In this document: in pieces, positions 1 to 7,298 of the stretch
Layout: every line of letters starts with the position of its first letter
How positions within the stretch are numbered: position 1 is the first letter of the stretch
Assembly: GCF_001399685.1 (NCBI RefSeq)
Contig: NZ_JTHN01000084.1
Span: 26,111-90,110, forward strand
DNA: 64,000 nucleotides
Direction of reading: 5' to 3'
Origin: Paenibacillus sp. A3
GTDB lineage: Bacteria; Bacillota; Bacilli; Paenibacillales; NBRC-103111
Notes under the pieces: model-generated
Database searches by the model: none
What the model was told of the DNA's origin: nothing
The model's input: only the letters and a program-made list of their open reading frames with translations
Translations under genes and position numbers: made by a program

Positions 1-1778
1 TCTATCCGGATACGACCGACCCCGAATATGACGAGCTGTGGGACGGCGATTTGGACAAGTGGAGAAAGACCGGCAAAAAAATAAACCATTACCGCACGGT
101 CAAAGCGCGCGACGTGTGGCATACGATTATCGAATCCGCATGGAAATCGGCGGAGCCCGGAGTCGTGTTCATGGAATACTATAACCAGATGTCCAACAGC
201 TGGTATTTCAACCCTATCATCTGCACGAACCCTTGCGGCGAGCAGGGATTGCCGGCATGGGGCGTATGCAATCTGTCCGCGATCAATCTGTCCAAGTTTT
301 ACGACGAGCATAATCACGATGTGGCTTGGGACGAGCTTGCGAAGGTCGTCCGTTTTTCCACGCGTTTCCTGGATAACGTTATTGACAAAACGCCGTATCA
401 CTTCGAACAAAACCGGGTGAATCAACAGGGCGAGCGCCGTGTCGGACTCGGCTCCATGGGCCTTGCCGAGCTGATGATTAAGCTGGGCATCCGCTACGGC
501 AGTCCGGAATCGCTCGAATTCCTAGATAAGCTGTACGGTTTCATGGCGAAGGAAGCGTACTTGGCTTCTGCCGATATCGCGGAAGAGAAAGGCTCCTTCA
601 AGCAGTTCCAAGCGGAACCGTTCCTGCAGAGCGGCTTCATGAAGCATATGACGTCCGTCTTCCCGGAAGTGGGCGCCACCATCCAGAAGAAGGGCATGCG
701 CAACGTCACGGTCATTACCCAAGCGCCGACAGGCAGCACGGGAACGATGGTAGGCACCTCGACGGGGATCGAGCCGTACTTTGCGTTCGAGTACTACCGT
801 CAAAGCCGTCTCGGCTTCGACAAGCAGTACGTGCCGATCGCTCAGGAATGGAAGGATCGGCATCCGAACGAAGAGCTGCCGGACTATTTCGTAACGGCCA
901 TGGATTTGTCCGCGGAAGATCATATTCGCGCACAGGCCGCCATTCAAAAATGGGTGGACAGCTCGATCTCCAAGACGGCGAACTGCCCGTCCGACTTTAC
1001 GGTTGAAGAAACGAAGCAGTTGTACGAGCTTGCCTTCGATCTGGGCTGCAAAGGCGTGACGATCTATCGGGACGGCAGCCGCGACGTGCAGGTGCTGAGC
1101 ACGGAGAAGAAGGAAGAGAAGGCTGCGGAAGCGAAGCCGGCGGCACAACCGGTGGCAGCCGAGCCATCCGCTGCGGGCGAGGAGAACTCTCTTACCAACC
1201 TGTCCCAATCGTTGGCAGTCAACATTGACGCCAAGACAGAGCAGGTGTTCGACAAGGAATACAAGCGCCGGCCGCAGGCTCTGCGTGGGGCGACGTATAA
1301 ATTCAACACCCCGTTCGGGATGGCTTACATTACGATCAACGATATGAACGGCAGCCCGAGCGAAATATTCTTGAACGTCGGCAAAGCGGGTTCCGATGTC
1401 TTCGCGATGTCCGAAGCGCTCGGACGCGTCTGCTCGCTGTTCCTGCGCTACGGCGATCATGGCAACAAGGTGCAGCTGCTGATCAAGCACCTCAAGGGCA
1501 TCGGAGGCTCCGGCGCGATCGGCTTCGGCGCGAACCGCGTCGAATCGATTGCCGACGCTGTCGCCAAGGCGCTCGAAATGCACGGCGATTTCTCCCATAG
1601 CGCGGATGACTACATCACTGCCACGCAGGAGGTCGTGATGGAAACGACCGCTCAATACGCGGTAACACGCAGCGCGGCCATGTCTCTTGACCTGTGCCCG
1701 TCCTGCGGCTCGGCTTCGCTGATTAACAGCGAAGGTTGTAAAAATTGCAGCAACTGCGGATACAGCCGCTGCAGCTAG
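1..1778 (+). CDS. nrdJ: Adenosylcobalamin-dependent ribonucleotide reductase, C-terminal part (5' end outside window)
   Basis: Class II ribonucleotide reductase, which reduces ribonucleotides to deoxyribonucleotides without oxygen using adenosylcobalamin. The frame is open from base 3, so the N-terminus lies before the window. Seen: the finger-loop signature TNPCGEQ (N, C and E active-site positions) followed by GVCNLSAINL; a barrel segment with APTGSTGTMVGTSTGIEP; a low-complexity Ala/Glu/Pro linker near residues 360-385; and a C-terminal Cys-rich tail with CPSCG and CKNCSNCGY, the zinc-ribbon-like tail typical of NrdJ. The linker followed by a second domain (GGSGAIGFGANRVES) fits the long NrdJ form. 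A terminator follows directly, so it is probably the last gene of its transcript. Confident in the family; the full length cannot be judged here. Confidence 0.95.
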   Translation, partial: YPDTTDPEYDELWDGDLDKWRKTGKKINHYRTVKARDVWHTIIESAWKSAEPGVVFMEYYNQMSNSWYFNPIICTNPCGEQGLPAWGVCNLSAINLSKFYDEHNHDVAWDELAKVVRFSTRFLDNVIDKTPYHFEQNRVNQQGERRVGLGSMGLAELMIKLGIRYGSPESLEFLDKLYGFMAKEAYLASADIAEEKGSFKQFQAEPFLQSGFMKHMTSVFPEVGATIQKKGMRNVTVITQAPTGSTGTMVGTSTGIEPYFAFEYYRQSRLGFDKQYVPIAQEWKDRHPNEELPDYFVTAMDLSAEDHIRAQAAIQKWVDSSISKTANCPSDFTVEETKQLYELAFDLGCKGVTIYRDGSRDVQVLSTEKKEEKAAEAKPAAQPVAAEPSAAGEENSLTNLSQSLAVNIDAKTEQVFDKEYKRRPQALRGATYKFNTPFGMAYITINDMNGSPSEIFLNVGKAGSDVFAMSEALGRVCSLFLRYGDHGNKVQLLIKHLKGIGGSGAIGFGANRVESIADAVAKALEMHGDFSHSADDYITATQEVVMETTAQYAVTRSAAMSLDLCPSCGSASLINSEGCKNCSNCGYSRCS

Positions 1779-1781
1779 GGA

Positions 1782-1806
1782 AAGAGGCCCTCGGGCCTCT
1801 TTTTTG
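1782..1806 (+). terminator. Rho-independent terminator of nrdJ
   Basis: Nine-base arms AAGAGGCCC and GGGCCTCTT with a very short loop, followed by a run of T, starting 4 bases after the nrdJ stop codon. Confidence 0.9.
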
Positions 1807-1857
1807 TGTGTTGTGTTGTTGTTGTTGTTGGCGGACCGTTGTAGGTCTAGGGACGGG

Positions 1858-2100
1858 TCAAGGGATCACACTACCAGACACGAGTGGATGGCGAGGACGG
1901 GGATGTGGGGTCACGGCGACCGTGTCGAGCGCGAGCGTCAGACGCCGCGCGAGTTGCTCCATGTCGGTGTCCTTGACGACCAGCGCGTTGTAGAGCAGGT
2001 GGCCGGTCAGCGACTACTGGGTGCAGTAGACCTGCACGTCCACCGTGGACGCGCCCGACCACAGCCCGTGTCGTGCTCGGCGACGTGCTGCAGCGATTAA
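1858..2100 (-). pseudogene. Decayed GC-rich gene fragment of unknown family
   Basis: On the minus strand a stretch reads like real protein (GHLLYNALVVKDTDMEQLAR, then RLTLALDTVA), but it is interrupted by an in-frame TAG at 2014-2016. Its likely upstream part (LQHVAEHDTG) is in a neighbouring frame, so at least two lesions are present. By direct count 1921-2100 is about 66 percent GC, against about 42 percent for 2221-2280. The composition resembles an actinobacterial donor rather than the flanks. I do not recognise the family. It could be a relic of horizontal transfer or foreign sequence in the assembly. Confidence 0.45.
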
Positions 2101-2416
2101 ATCGGCGGAGACGGTCTGAATCCCAAACCTGCCGATTGTGATATCGGCTCAGTACAGCTCGAATCCGTTCGCTTCCTTCTTGAAGAGATGAATCTATTGT
2201 CATTCGAGTTATTCGACGTTATAGTTGCCTTTTATGAGGCAAATCAAGGCTGTGGGCGGTCAATTTGTTAGCTTTCTCAAAATGTTTGTAGAAAGCCTCC
2301 CAAACGTGGAAAATTAGGATGAAATTCAAGGGATTTTTGAAACCATTTGTGTGTTGGAAAACTTCGCCCTAGCCGCGCGGCGATTCTACATTTCCTATTG
2401 AAAGCAGGTACAGAAC
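2101..2416. other. Gene-free AT-richer spacer before the glycerophosphodiesterase
   Basis: No credible reading frame. A small inverted repeat TTGCCT / AGGCAA lies at 2225-2242. No clear sigma-A promoter could be picked. Confidence 0.5.
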
Positions 2417-4240
2417 ATGAGCAATGCCAAGGAAACCCCCATACATAAGCTGATTGCCGATATTTTCAATACACTGGCTTTTACTTACAGGCAAGTTTTC
2501 ATTTTCGAGCTGTTGTATAAGGCACTCACGCTATTCATATTTATTCCGGCGATTTCTTTCATTTTCCACAGGCTTCTCCGCTTGGGCGGATATGTCGGTG
2601 CGACGAATTATGAGCTGCTGAATTTCGTTGTGAGCCGATACGGTTTACTATGCATGCTTATTTTGATTCCGGCCGCTACGGTATTGATATTTTTGGAATT
2701 TTCGGTTTTGGTGATCATTTCGTACTACGGGCAAAAGAAACAAAGAATCGGGCTTACCCCGGCATTTCTGCAATCCGTGGCCTATCTTCCGTCGCTTTTC
2801 AAATATGGCTTTGTTGGCTGGGCCTTTTACTTACTGCTGGTCCTCCCTTTGCTAAGTTCGGGCGGCGGATCCACCCTGTTGCCTACCCTGCAAATTCCGA
2901 ATTTTATTTCGGGAGAGCTGTTGAAAACGGGCTGGGGCACGCTGCTCTATATAGGGCTGTTCGCCGTCATGACCTTTTTCAATATCCGGTGGATCTTCCT
3001 GCTTCATGTAATCGTCATTGAGGGAACAAGCAGCTTCCGGCAAGCCGCTAAAAAAAGCGCAGCTATCCTGAAAAAAAGCTATATCCGAATGTTTGTGGTG
3101 CTGCTGTGCATTTCTCTTTTGTTTGCAGTCGTCGTTGTCTTGATTCTGGCCGCGGTGATTCTCATTTATATCGTGCTGCCTCAAGAGACAGCTTTTGCTG
3201 AAATTGCGTGGTTCATCGTATCGAAGAGCGCCGTCATTTCTTTGTACCTTGCTACCTTGTTTGTAACGCCGCTTTACATTACAACGCTCACCAGAATCTA
3301 CATAGCCAAAGCGGACCCGGATCATACCGTCCTGCAAATGCCCAACTGGAGTGCCATTGAAAACCGCTCCTACCAAAGCTGCGGTCTGTTTCACAAGCAT
3401 AAACGAAAGCTGATCGTACTCGGACTGATCATCGCCTTCGCAACGGCACTCGTTCTGGTTCCGGCCCTCAGCGATATCCAGCCAAGCGATCAAAAAGTAA
3501 CGGTGATGGCCCATCGCGGCTATATTTCGAAAGGCCCCGAGAATACGATCAAAGCGATGCAAGGTGCTATAGACGCCCATGCGGATTATGCGGAAATCGA
3601 CATATTGGAAACGAAGGACGGGGAGCTCGCAGTCATTCACGACACCAATCTGAAAAGACTGACAGGCAGCGACACGGAAGTGTACGATCTGACGATGGCT
3701 GAACTACGGAAGCTGGAAGTGAAACAAGGGAATTTCACAAGCCAAATCAGCAGTCTTGCGGAAGTAATGAACGCCGCTCGCGGAAAAATCAAGCTGAATA
3801 TTGAAGTAAAAACGCACGGAAAAGAACGTAATTTAGTAAATACGTTCATTAAGACCATTCGCGAAAATGATTTTCAGACGCATTGTGTCGTGCAATCGCT
3901 GGATTATGAAATCGTGCAAAAGATCAAAGCCGCGGAGCCGACGCTTCAGGTCGGCTTCATCATGTTCGCCGGAGTCCCCGATATAGGACAGATCCGCGCC
4001 GATTTTGTCGTGATGGAAGAATATATGGTCAACGAATCGATTGTCGCTTCGGCCAAGCTGCATAACAAACCGATCTATGTATGGACGGTGAACGACAGGG
4101 ATAGTATGGAACGATTTATCGGCATGGGGGTTGACGGGATCATTACGGATTATCCGGAAGATGCGATCTCCGTTGTGGAAGAACTGCGCAGCGGATATCT
4201 TGTTCCCCTCCTAAGGTGGCTCAACATCTTGCGGATTTAA
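2417..4240 (+). CDS. Membrane-anchored glycerophosphodiester phosphodiesterase
   Basis: Predicted to hydrolyse glycerophosphodiesters to glycerol-3-phosphate and an alcohol at the cell surface. The 607-residue protein has two parts. Residues 1 to about 350 form a multi-spanning region matching the membrane domain that often precedes this enzyme in Firmicutes, with segments such as LFIFIPAISFIFHRLL and a last span LGLIIAFATALVLVPAL. From about 365 there is a GDPD TIM barrel: VMAHRGYISKGPENTIKA carries the HR catalytic motif, AEIDILETKDGELAVIHD supplies the metal-binding E/D and general-acid His, and VWTVNDRDSM plus GVDGIITDYPE close the barrel. All motifs are intact. The gene stands alone with its own terminator. 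Confidence 0.93.
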   Translation: MSNAKETPIHKLIADIFNTLAFTYRQVFIFELLYKALTLFIFIPAISFIFHRLLRLGGYVGATNYELLNFVVSRYGLLCMLILIPAATVLIFLEFSVLVIISYYGQKKQRIGLTPAFLQSVAYLPSLFKYGFVGWAFYLLLVLPLLSSGGGSTLLPTLQIPNFISGELLKTGWGTLLYIGLFAVMTFFNIRWIFLLHVIVIEGTSSFRQAAKKSAAILKKSYIRMFVVLLCISLLFAVVVVLILAAVILIYIVLPQETAFAEIAWFIVSKSAVISLYLATLFVTPLYITTLTRIYIAKADPDHTVLQMPNWSAIENRSYQSCGLFHKHKRKLIVLGLIIAFATALVLVPALSDIQPSDQKVTVMAHRGYISKGPENTIKAMQGAIDAHADYAEIDILETKDGELAVIHDTNLKRLTGSDTEVYDLTMAELRKLEVKQGNFTSQISSLAEVMNAARGKIKLNIEVKTHGKERNLVNTFIKTIRENDFQTHCVVQSLDYEIVQKIKAAEPTLQVGFIMFAGVPDIGQIRADFVVMEEYMVNESIVASAKLHNKPIYVWTVNDRDSMERFIGMGVDGIITDYPEDAISVVEELRSGYLVPLLRWLNILRI

Positions 4241-4314
4241 ACAGGAGACGGAAGTCAGGGGGCGGCGGCGCGTATTGCGGACAGGTTGTGTCAAGGACAT
4301 AGCTCTTGACAGCC

Positions 4315-4351
4315 AGAAAGCCCACTTCACCTCACGAGTGGGCTTTCTTTC
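4315..4351. terminator. Bidirectional terminator between convergent genes
   Basis: Arms AGAAAGCCCACT and AGTGGGCTTTCT with a loop of about 10 bases and T-rich flanks on both strands. It serves the glycerophosphodiesterase gene (plus) and probably the minus-strand ABC operon. Confidence 0.85.
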
Positions 4352-4416
4352 GTTTGGAACGTTGCTCGTCCGCTCCGATATTGACCGCGGCTCCTTGCAC
4401 TCTTTTGCGTCTGGTT

Positions 4417-5100
4417 TTAGTGCGTTCTTCCCCTGGTAAAAAGCCAGCCACCGGCCACGAAAACGAAATAAAGTATAAGATTAAATCCGACGCCCGCCGG
4501 CAGCGAGCTGTTGAATAACAGTGCTTTGAAAAAAAAGACGACATGAACGCGCAGCGAAGGAATCGCCGTTCCGATCGGGATCGCCGCAATGAGCAGCGCC
4601 CACAGCAGCCAACCGACAGGGTGGTAGGAACCGGAGATCAGCATGCTCAGAAGCGCCATCACCATCAAATAAAAGGCGGTTTGGTAAAGAAAAGAACCTG
4701 CCAAGCCAAAGTCAACCCAATGAAACGCTTCAATCAGATCAACGGTATTCGTATAATTCCGGATCACGCCCACTTCAAGCTCAAACCATAAAGAATTGAA
4801 CAAAGCGATGGCTGCTGCCCAGATGGCAAAGACGAATTGAAGTCCCTTAAAATATTGCTCTCGGCTTGCGCCCAAATGTACGATGCGTTTGTAATAACTG
4901 AGCGGCAGCACGATAGCGATAAGGAGCAAAATGAGGATTAGCATGTTGCCGTCCGAAAGGATGGTATTTTGGCTGCTGTCTATAAAGAGGCTAACAATGA
5001 ATTCTGCCAGCCTTCCAAGCAGGATAAGAATAATGACGCCCCAGATGTAAATCCTCATTTGCAAATAGGTTGCCTTTAAATGAACGGCCCATGCGCCCAA
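4417..5100 (-). CDS. Integral membrane protein, presumed permease partner of the adjacent ABC ATPase
   Basis: A 227-residue protein with about six hydrophobic segments (for example VIILILLGRLAEFIVSLF, NMLILILLLIAIVLPLSYY and a C-terminal LILYFVFVAGGWLF). No enzymatic motif. The TTG start at 5100 is chosen because a strong GGAGG lies 8 bases upstream, inside the end of the ATPase gene, and the two genes are separated by a single base. It is the last gene of a GntR-ATPase-permease operon, resembling the membrane components of the Bacillus YtrABCDEF system in arrangement. I do not recognise the exact family; the transporter role is inferred from position and topology. Confidence 0.75.
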   Translation of the reverse strand: MGAWAVHLKATYLQMRIYIWGVIILILLGRLAEFIVSLFIDSSQNTILSDGNMLILILLLIAIVLPLSYYKRIVHLGASREQYFKGLQFVFAIWAAAIALFNSLWFELEVGVIRNYTNTVDLIEAFHWVDFGLAGSFLYQTAFYLMVMALLSMLISGSYHPVGWLLWALLIAAIPIGTAIPSLRVHVVFFFKALLFNSSLPAGVGFNLILYFVFVAGGWLFTRGRTH

Positions 5101-5101
5101 T

Positions 5102-5971
5102 TTAGTGACCTCCTTCGATCAAATACGAGAAAAACTTTTGAAGTGTCAGATTTTCAATCGAAATGTCCATCTCGCGCGCCTGTTGCATGTCCCCATCGTC
5201 CAACTTTTCGTAAATAGCGGCAAGTGTGCCGCGGCCATAGGTTTCCGTATATAATACTCGCTTTCCGGCTGTAAACGAAGCCACCGCTTCCGAATTTCCC
5301 CGGATCAGATGAGCTGCCATACGTATCCGATCCATTTCATCATGAAGCAGGAGGGAGCCGGCTTCAATAATGTAAACTTTTTCGGCGACTGTGGCGATTT
5401 CGTCAATCAAATGCGTAGACAGTAAAATCGTGCGAGGGTGATTGGCATAATCCTCCAGAAGCGCCTTGTAAAATCTTTCCCGCATCAAGACATCGAGTCC
5501 GAGCACCGGCTCGTCGTATAACGTCAGCGATGCCCGGCTGGCCAGACCGATGATATTTCCTACGAGCGATTCCGTGCCTCTTGATAGCTGTCTGATTTTT
5601 TTGTGCGGATCAAGCCGAAACGTCTCGAGCAGCTCGTGAGCGAACGTCCAGTCCCAATTTGGATGAAAATTCGCAGCAAACTGCAAAACCTCGATAACCC
5701 GCGCTCCTCCGAAGTGTTTGTTTTTCTCGCGTACGAAACAGAAATCCTTCGGAAGTTCTCCTTTGCCCAGCTTTTTTCCTCTTACCTCGATTGTGCCGCA
5801 GTTCGGGAAGATTCCGCCTGCGATCATGTTAAGCAACGTCGTTTTGCCGGCGCCGTTTCGCCCGAGCAAGCCGTAAATGACGTTTTCCTCGAGCTGCAGA
5901 TCCAGATTCCGCAATGCGTATGTACGACCGTATTTTTTGTTTAAATTGCCGCAAGTCAATGCTATGCTCAC
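5102..5971 (-). CDS. ABC transporter ATP-binding protein (YtrB-like)
   Basis: Cytoplasmic nucleotide-binding subunit of an ABC system, 289 residues. Walker A is GRNGAGKT near residue 36, Walker B is LTLYDEP near 150-155 with D-loop GLDV, and the switch His is in LLSTHLIDE. The signature motif reads LSRGTE rather than LSGGQ, a departure seen in some Ytr-type ATPases. Start GTG at 5971, 7 bases after the GntR stop, with AAGGA just upstream inside the GntR end. Middle gene of the operon. Substrate unknown; systems of this layout are usually linked to cell-wall antibiotic stress, which is inference here. Confidence 0.9.
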   Translation of the reverse strand: MSIALTCGNLNKKYGRTYALRNLDLQLEENVIYGLLGRNGAGKTTLLNMIAGGIFPNCGTIEVRGKKLGKGELPKDFCFVREKNKHFGGARVIEVLQFAANFHPNWDWTFAHELLETFRLDPHKKIRQLSRGTESLVGNIIGLASRASLTLYDEPVLGLDVLMRERFYKALLEDYANHPRTILLSTHLIDEIATVAEKVYIIEAGSLLLHDEMDRIRMAAHLIRGNSEAVASFTAGKRVLYTETYGRGTLAAIYEKLDDGDMQQAREMDISIENLTLQKFFSYLIEGGH

Positions 5972-5978
5972 GGTTTGC

Positions 5979-6347
5979 TCATTCCTTTCTCAACTGTTTG
6001 ATCATGTCCATGATCTCTTCGGTTGTCAGCCCGAGCTTATCGGCTTCATTCAGCAGATTGGACAACAGTTCCTTGTAGAAACGATCTCTTCGCCTCATCT
6101 GAATCTTCTGCTTCGCTTCAGTCGCGACATACATACCAAGGCCTCTTTTTTTATACAGGATACCTTCATTGACGAGCAGGCCGATCCCCTTCACTACGGT
6201 CGCCGGATTAATTTGAAACAGTTGAGAAAATTGCGCCACAGAAAGAATTTGCTCGTCCACACGGAAAGTGCCGTTCAGAATATCGTCCTCAATGATGTTG
6301 GCTACTTGTTGAAAAATAGGTTGCTTATCGTCGAAAGTGATGTTCAT
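5979..6347 (-). CDS. GntR-family transcriptional regulator, YtrA subfamily
   Basis: A 122-residue regulator with an N-terminal winged helix (QPIFQQVANIIEDDILNGTF; recognition region around INPATVVKGIGLLVNEG) and a short helical tail of about 50 residues, the size and shape of the YtrA subfamily that controls ABC transporter operons. First gene of a three-gene minus-strand operon. Its promoter and the divergent promoter for the ABC pair at 6594 carry matching 24-base inverted repeats over their -10 boxes, so it probably represses both operons and itself. Confidence 0.92.
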   Translation of the reverse strand: MNITFDDKQPIFQQVANIIEDDILNGTFRVDEQILSVAQFSQLFQINPATVVKGIGLLVNEGILYKKRGLGMYVATEAKQKIQMRRRDRFYKELLSNLLNEADKLGLTTEEIMDMIKQLRKE

Positions 6348-6367
6348 TGCCCCACCTTCAGTGTATC

Positions 6368-6391
6368 GGTATGTTATCCATCCAGCATACC
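6368..6391. promoter_or_regulatory. Predicted GntR operator 1
   Basis: Inverted repeat GGTATG-N12-CATACC overlapping the -10 of the minus-strand regulator promoter. It matches operator 2 in half-sites, spacing and position relative to the -10. Confidence 0.7.
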
Positions 6392-6417
6392 ATAATTTAT
6401 ATGCAAACCATTGTCAA
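6389..6417 (-). promoter_or_regulatory. Sigma-A promoter of the GntR-ABC operon
   Basis: On the minus strand: TTGACA (6412-6417), 17-base spacer, TATGGT (6389-6394). Confidence 0.75.
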
Positions 6418-6466
6418 TAACCGATCGTTCGATCGAGAAGAGGGGGGCGAATCGGGCAGTATTTTA

Positions 6467-6495
6467 TTGACAATGATTTGAGCATGCATTATAGT
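6467..6495 (+). promoter_or_regulatory. Sigma-A promoter of the divergent ABC pair
   Basis: TTGACA (6467-6472), 17-base spacer, TATAGT (6490-6495). Same architecture as the opposing promoter. Confidence 0.78.
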
Positions 6496-6516
6496 ATGCT
6501 ACATTAGTAACATACT
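6493..6516. promoter_or_regulatory. Predicted GntR operator 2
   Basis: Inverted repeat AGTATG-N12-CATACT starting in the -10 box. A further AGTATGCT follows at 6517-6524, possibly an extra half-site. Confidence 0.7.
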
Positions 6517-6593
6517 AGTATGCTAAGCGAAGAAAAATTGGCAAATGAGAACTTACGAAGTTTCAATAATTGTTATACGAGGAGATGTAAAAA

Positions 6594-7298
6594 GTGAAAA
6601 AGTTAATCGAATTCAAAAAAGTAACGAAACAATACAAAATAGGAGAAGTGCCAATCAAGGCGCTTGACGGTGTTGATTTTTCTATTTCAGAAGGGGAATT
6701 CGTCGTTATTTTGGGCGCAAGCGGCGCCGGTAAAAGTACGATTTTGAATATCCTTGGCGGTATGGATACGGCTACCTCAGGCCAAGTGTTTGTCGGCGAT
6801 CAAGAAATAACAAGATTCAACGAAAAAAAATTAACCGAATATCGCGGTGAGAAGGTTGGTTTTGTCTTTCAATTCTACAATTTGATTCCGAATTTAAACG
6901 CATTGGAAAATGTTGAATTTGCCGCTGAAGTATGTAAAAACCATCTGGATGCTCAAGATATTTTACATCGAGTCGGATTAAAGGATCGAATCAAAAACTT
7001 CCCTTCCCAGCTCTCCGGAGGAGAACAACAAAGAGTGGCAATCGCTAGAGCTGTCGCCAAAAATCCTTTACTTTTGCTCTGTGATGAACCAACAGGAGCT
7101 TTGGATTATGTTACCGGTAAATCCGTCTTAAAGCTTCTTCAAGATTTGAACAGGGAAACGAAAAAATGCGTTGTATTGGTCACACATAATTCCGCAATCG
7201 CTCCGATGGCCGATAAAATTATTAAGGTGAAAAGCGGAAGGATAGAAAGCGTGACACTTAATGATGAAAAACAAAGTGTGGAAGGGATTGAGTGGTGA
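6594..7298 (+). CDS. ABC transporter ATP-binding protein (MacB/LolD type)
   Basis: Nucleotide-binding subunit, 234 residues, for the FtsX-like permease encoded next. Walker A is GASGAGKST near residue 40, Q-loop in [13 protein letters not shown], signature [14 protein letters not shown], Walker [14 protein letters not shown] and H-loop VTHN. GTG start at 6594 with GGAG 9 bases upstream. Base composition of this gene and the next is clearly AT-rich compared with the neighbours, suggesting a separately acquired cassette. Probably repressed by the divergent GntR protein through operator 2. Likely role: export or envelope defence of a peptide or lipid-type substrate, by family analogy. Confidence 0.93.
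   Translation: MKKLIEFKKVTKQYKIGEVPIKALDGVDFSISEGEFVVILGASGAGKSTILNILGGMDTATSGQVFVGDQEITRFNEKKLTEYRGEKVGFVFQFYNLIPNLNALENVEFAAEVCKNHLDAQDILHRVGLKDRIKNFPSQLSGGEQQRVAIARAVAKNPLLLLCDEPTGALDYVTGKSVLKLLQDLNRETKKCVVLVTHNSAIAPMADKIIKVKSGRIESVTLNDEKQSVEGIEW

Noticed and set aside
522..1655. Long minus-strand frame opposite nrdJ
   Set aside because: Shadow of a high-GC-third-position gene; no ribosome site and no recognisable protein.
1816..1830. Short GTT repeat as a possible phase-variable tract
   Set aside because: It is outside any intact gene or promoter; mentioned only as context for the GC-rich fragment.
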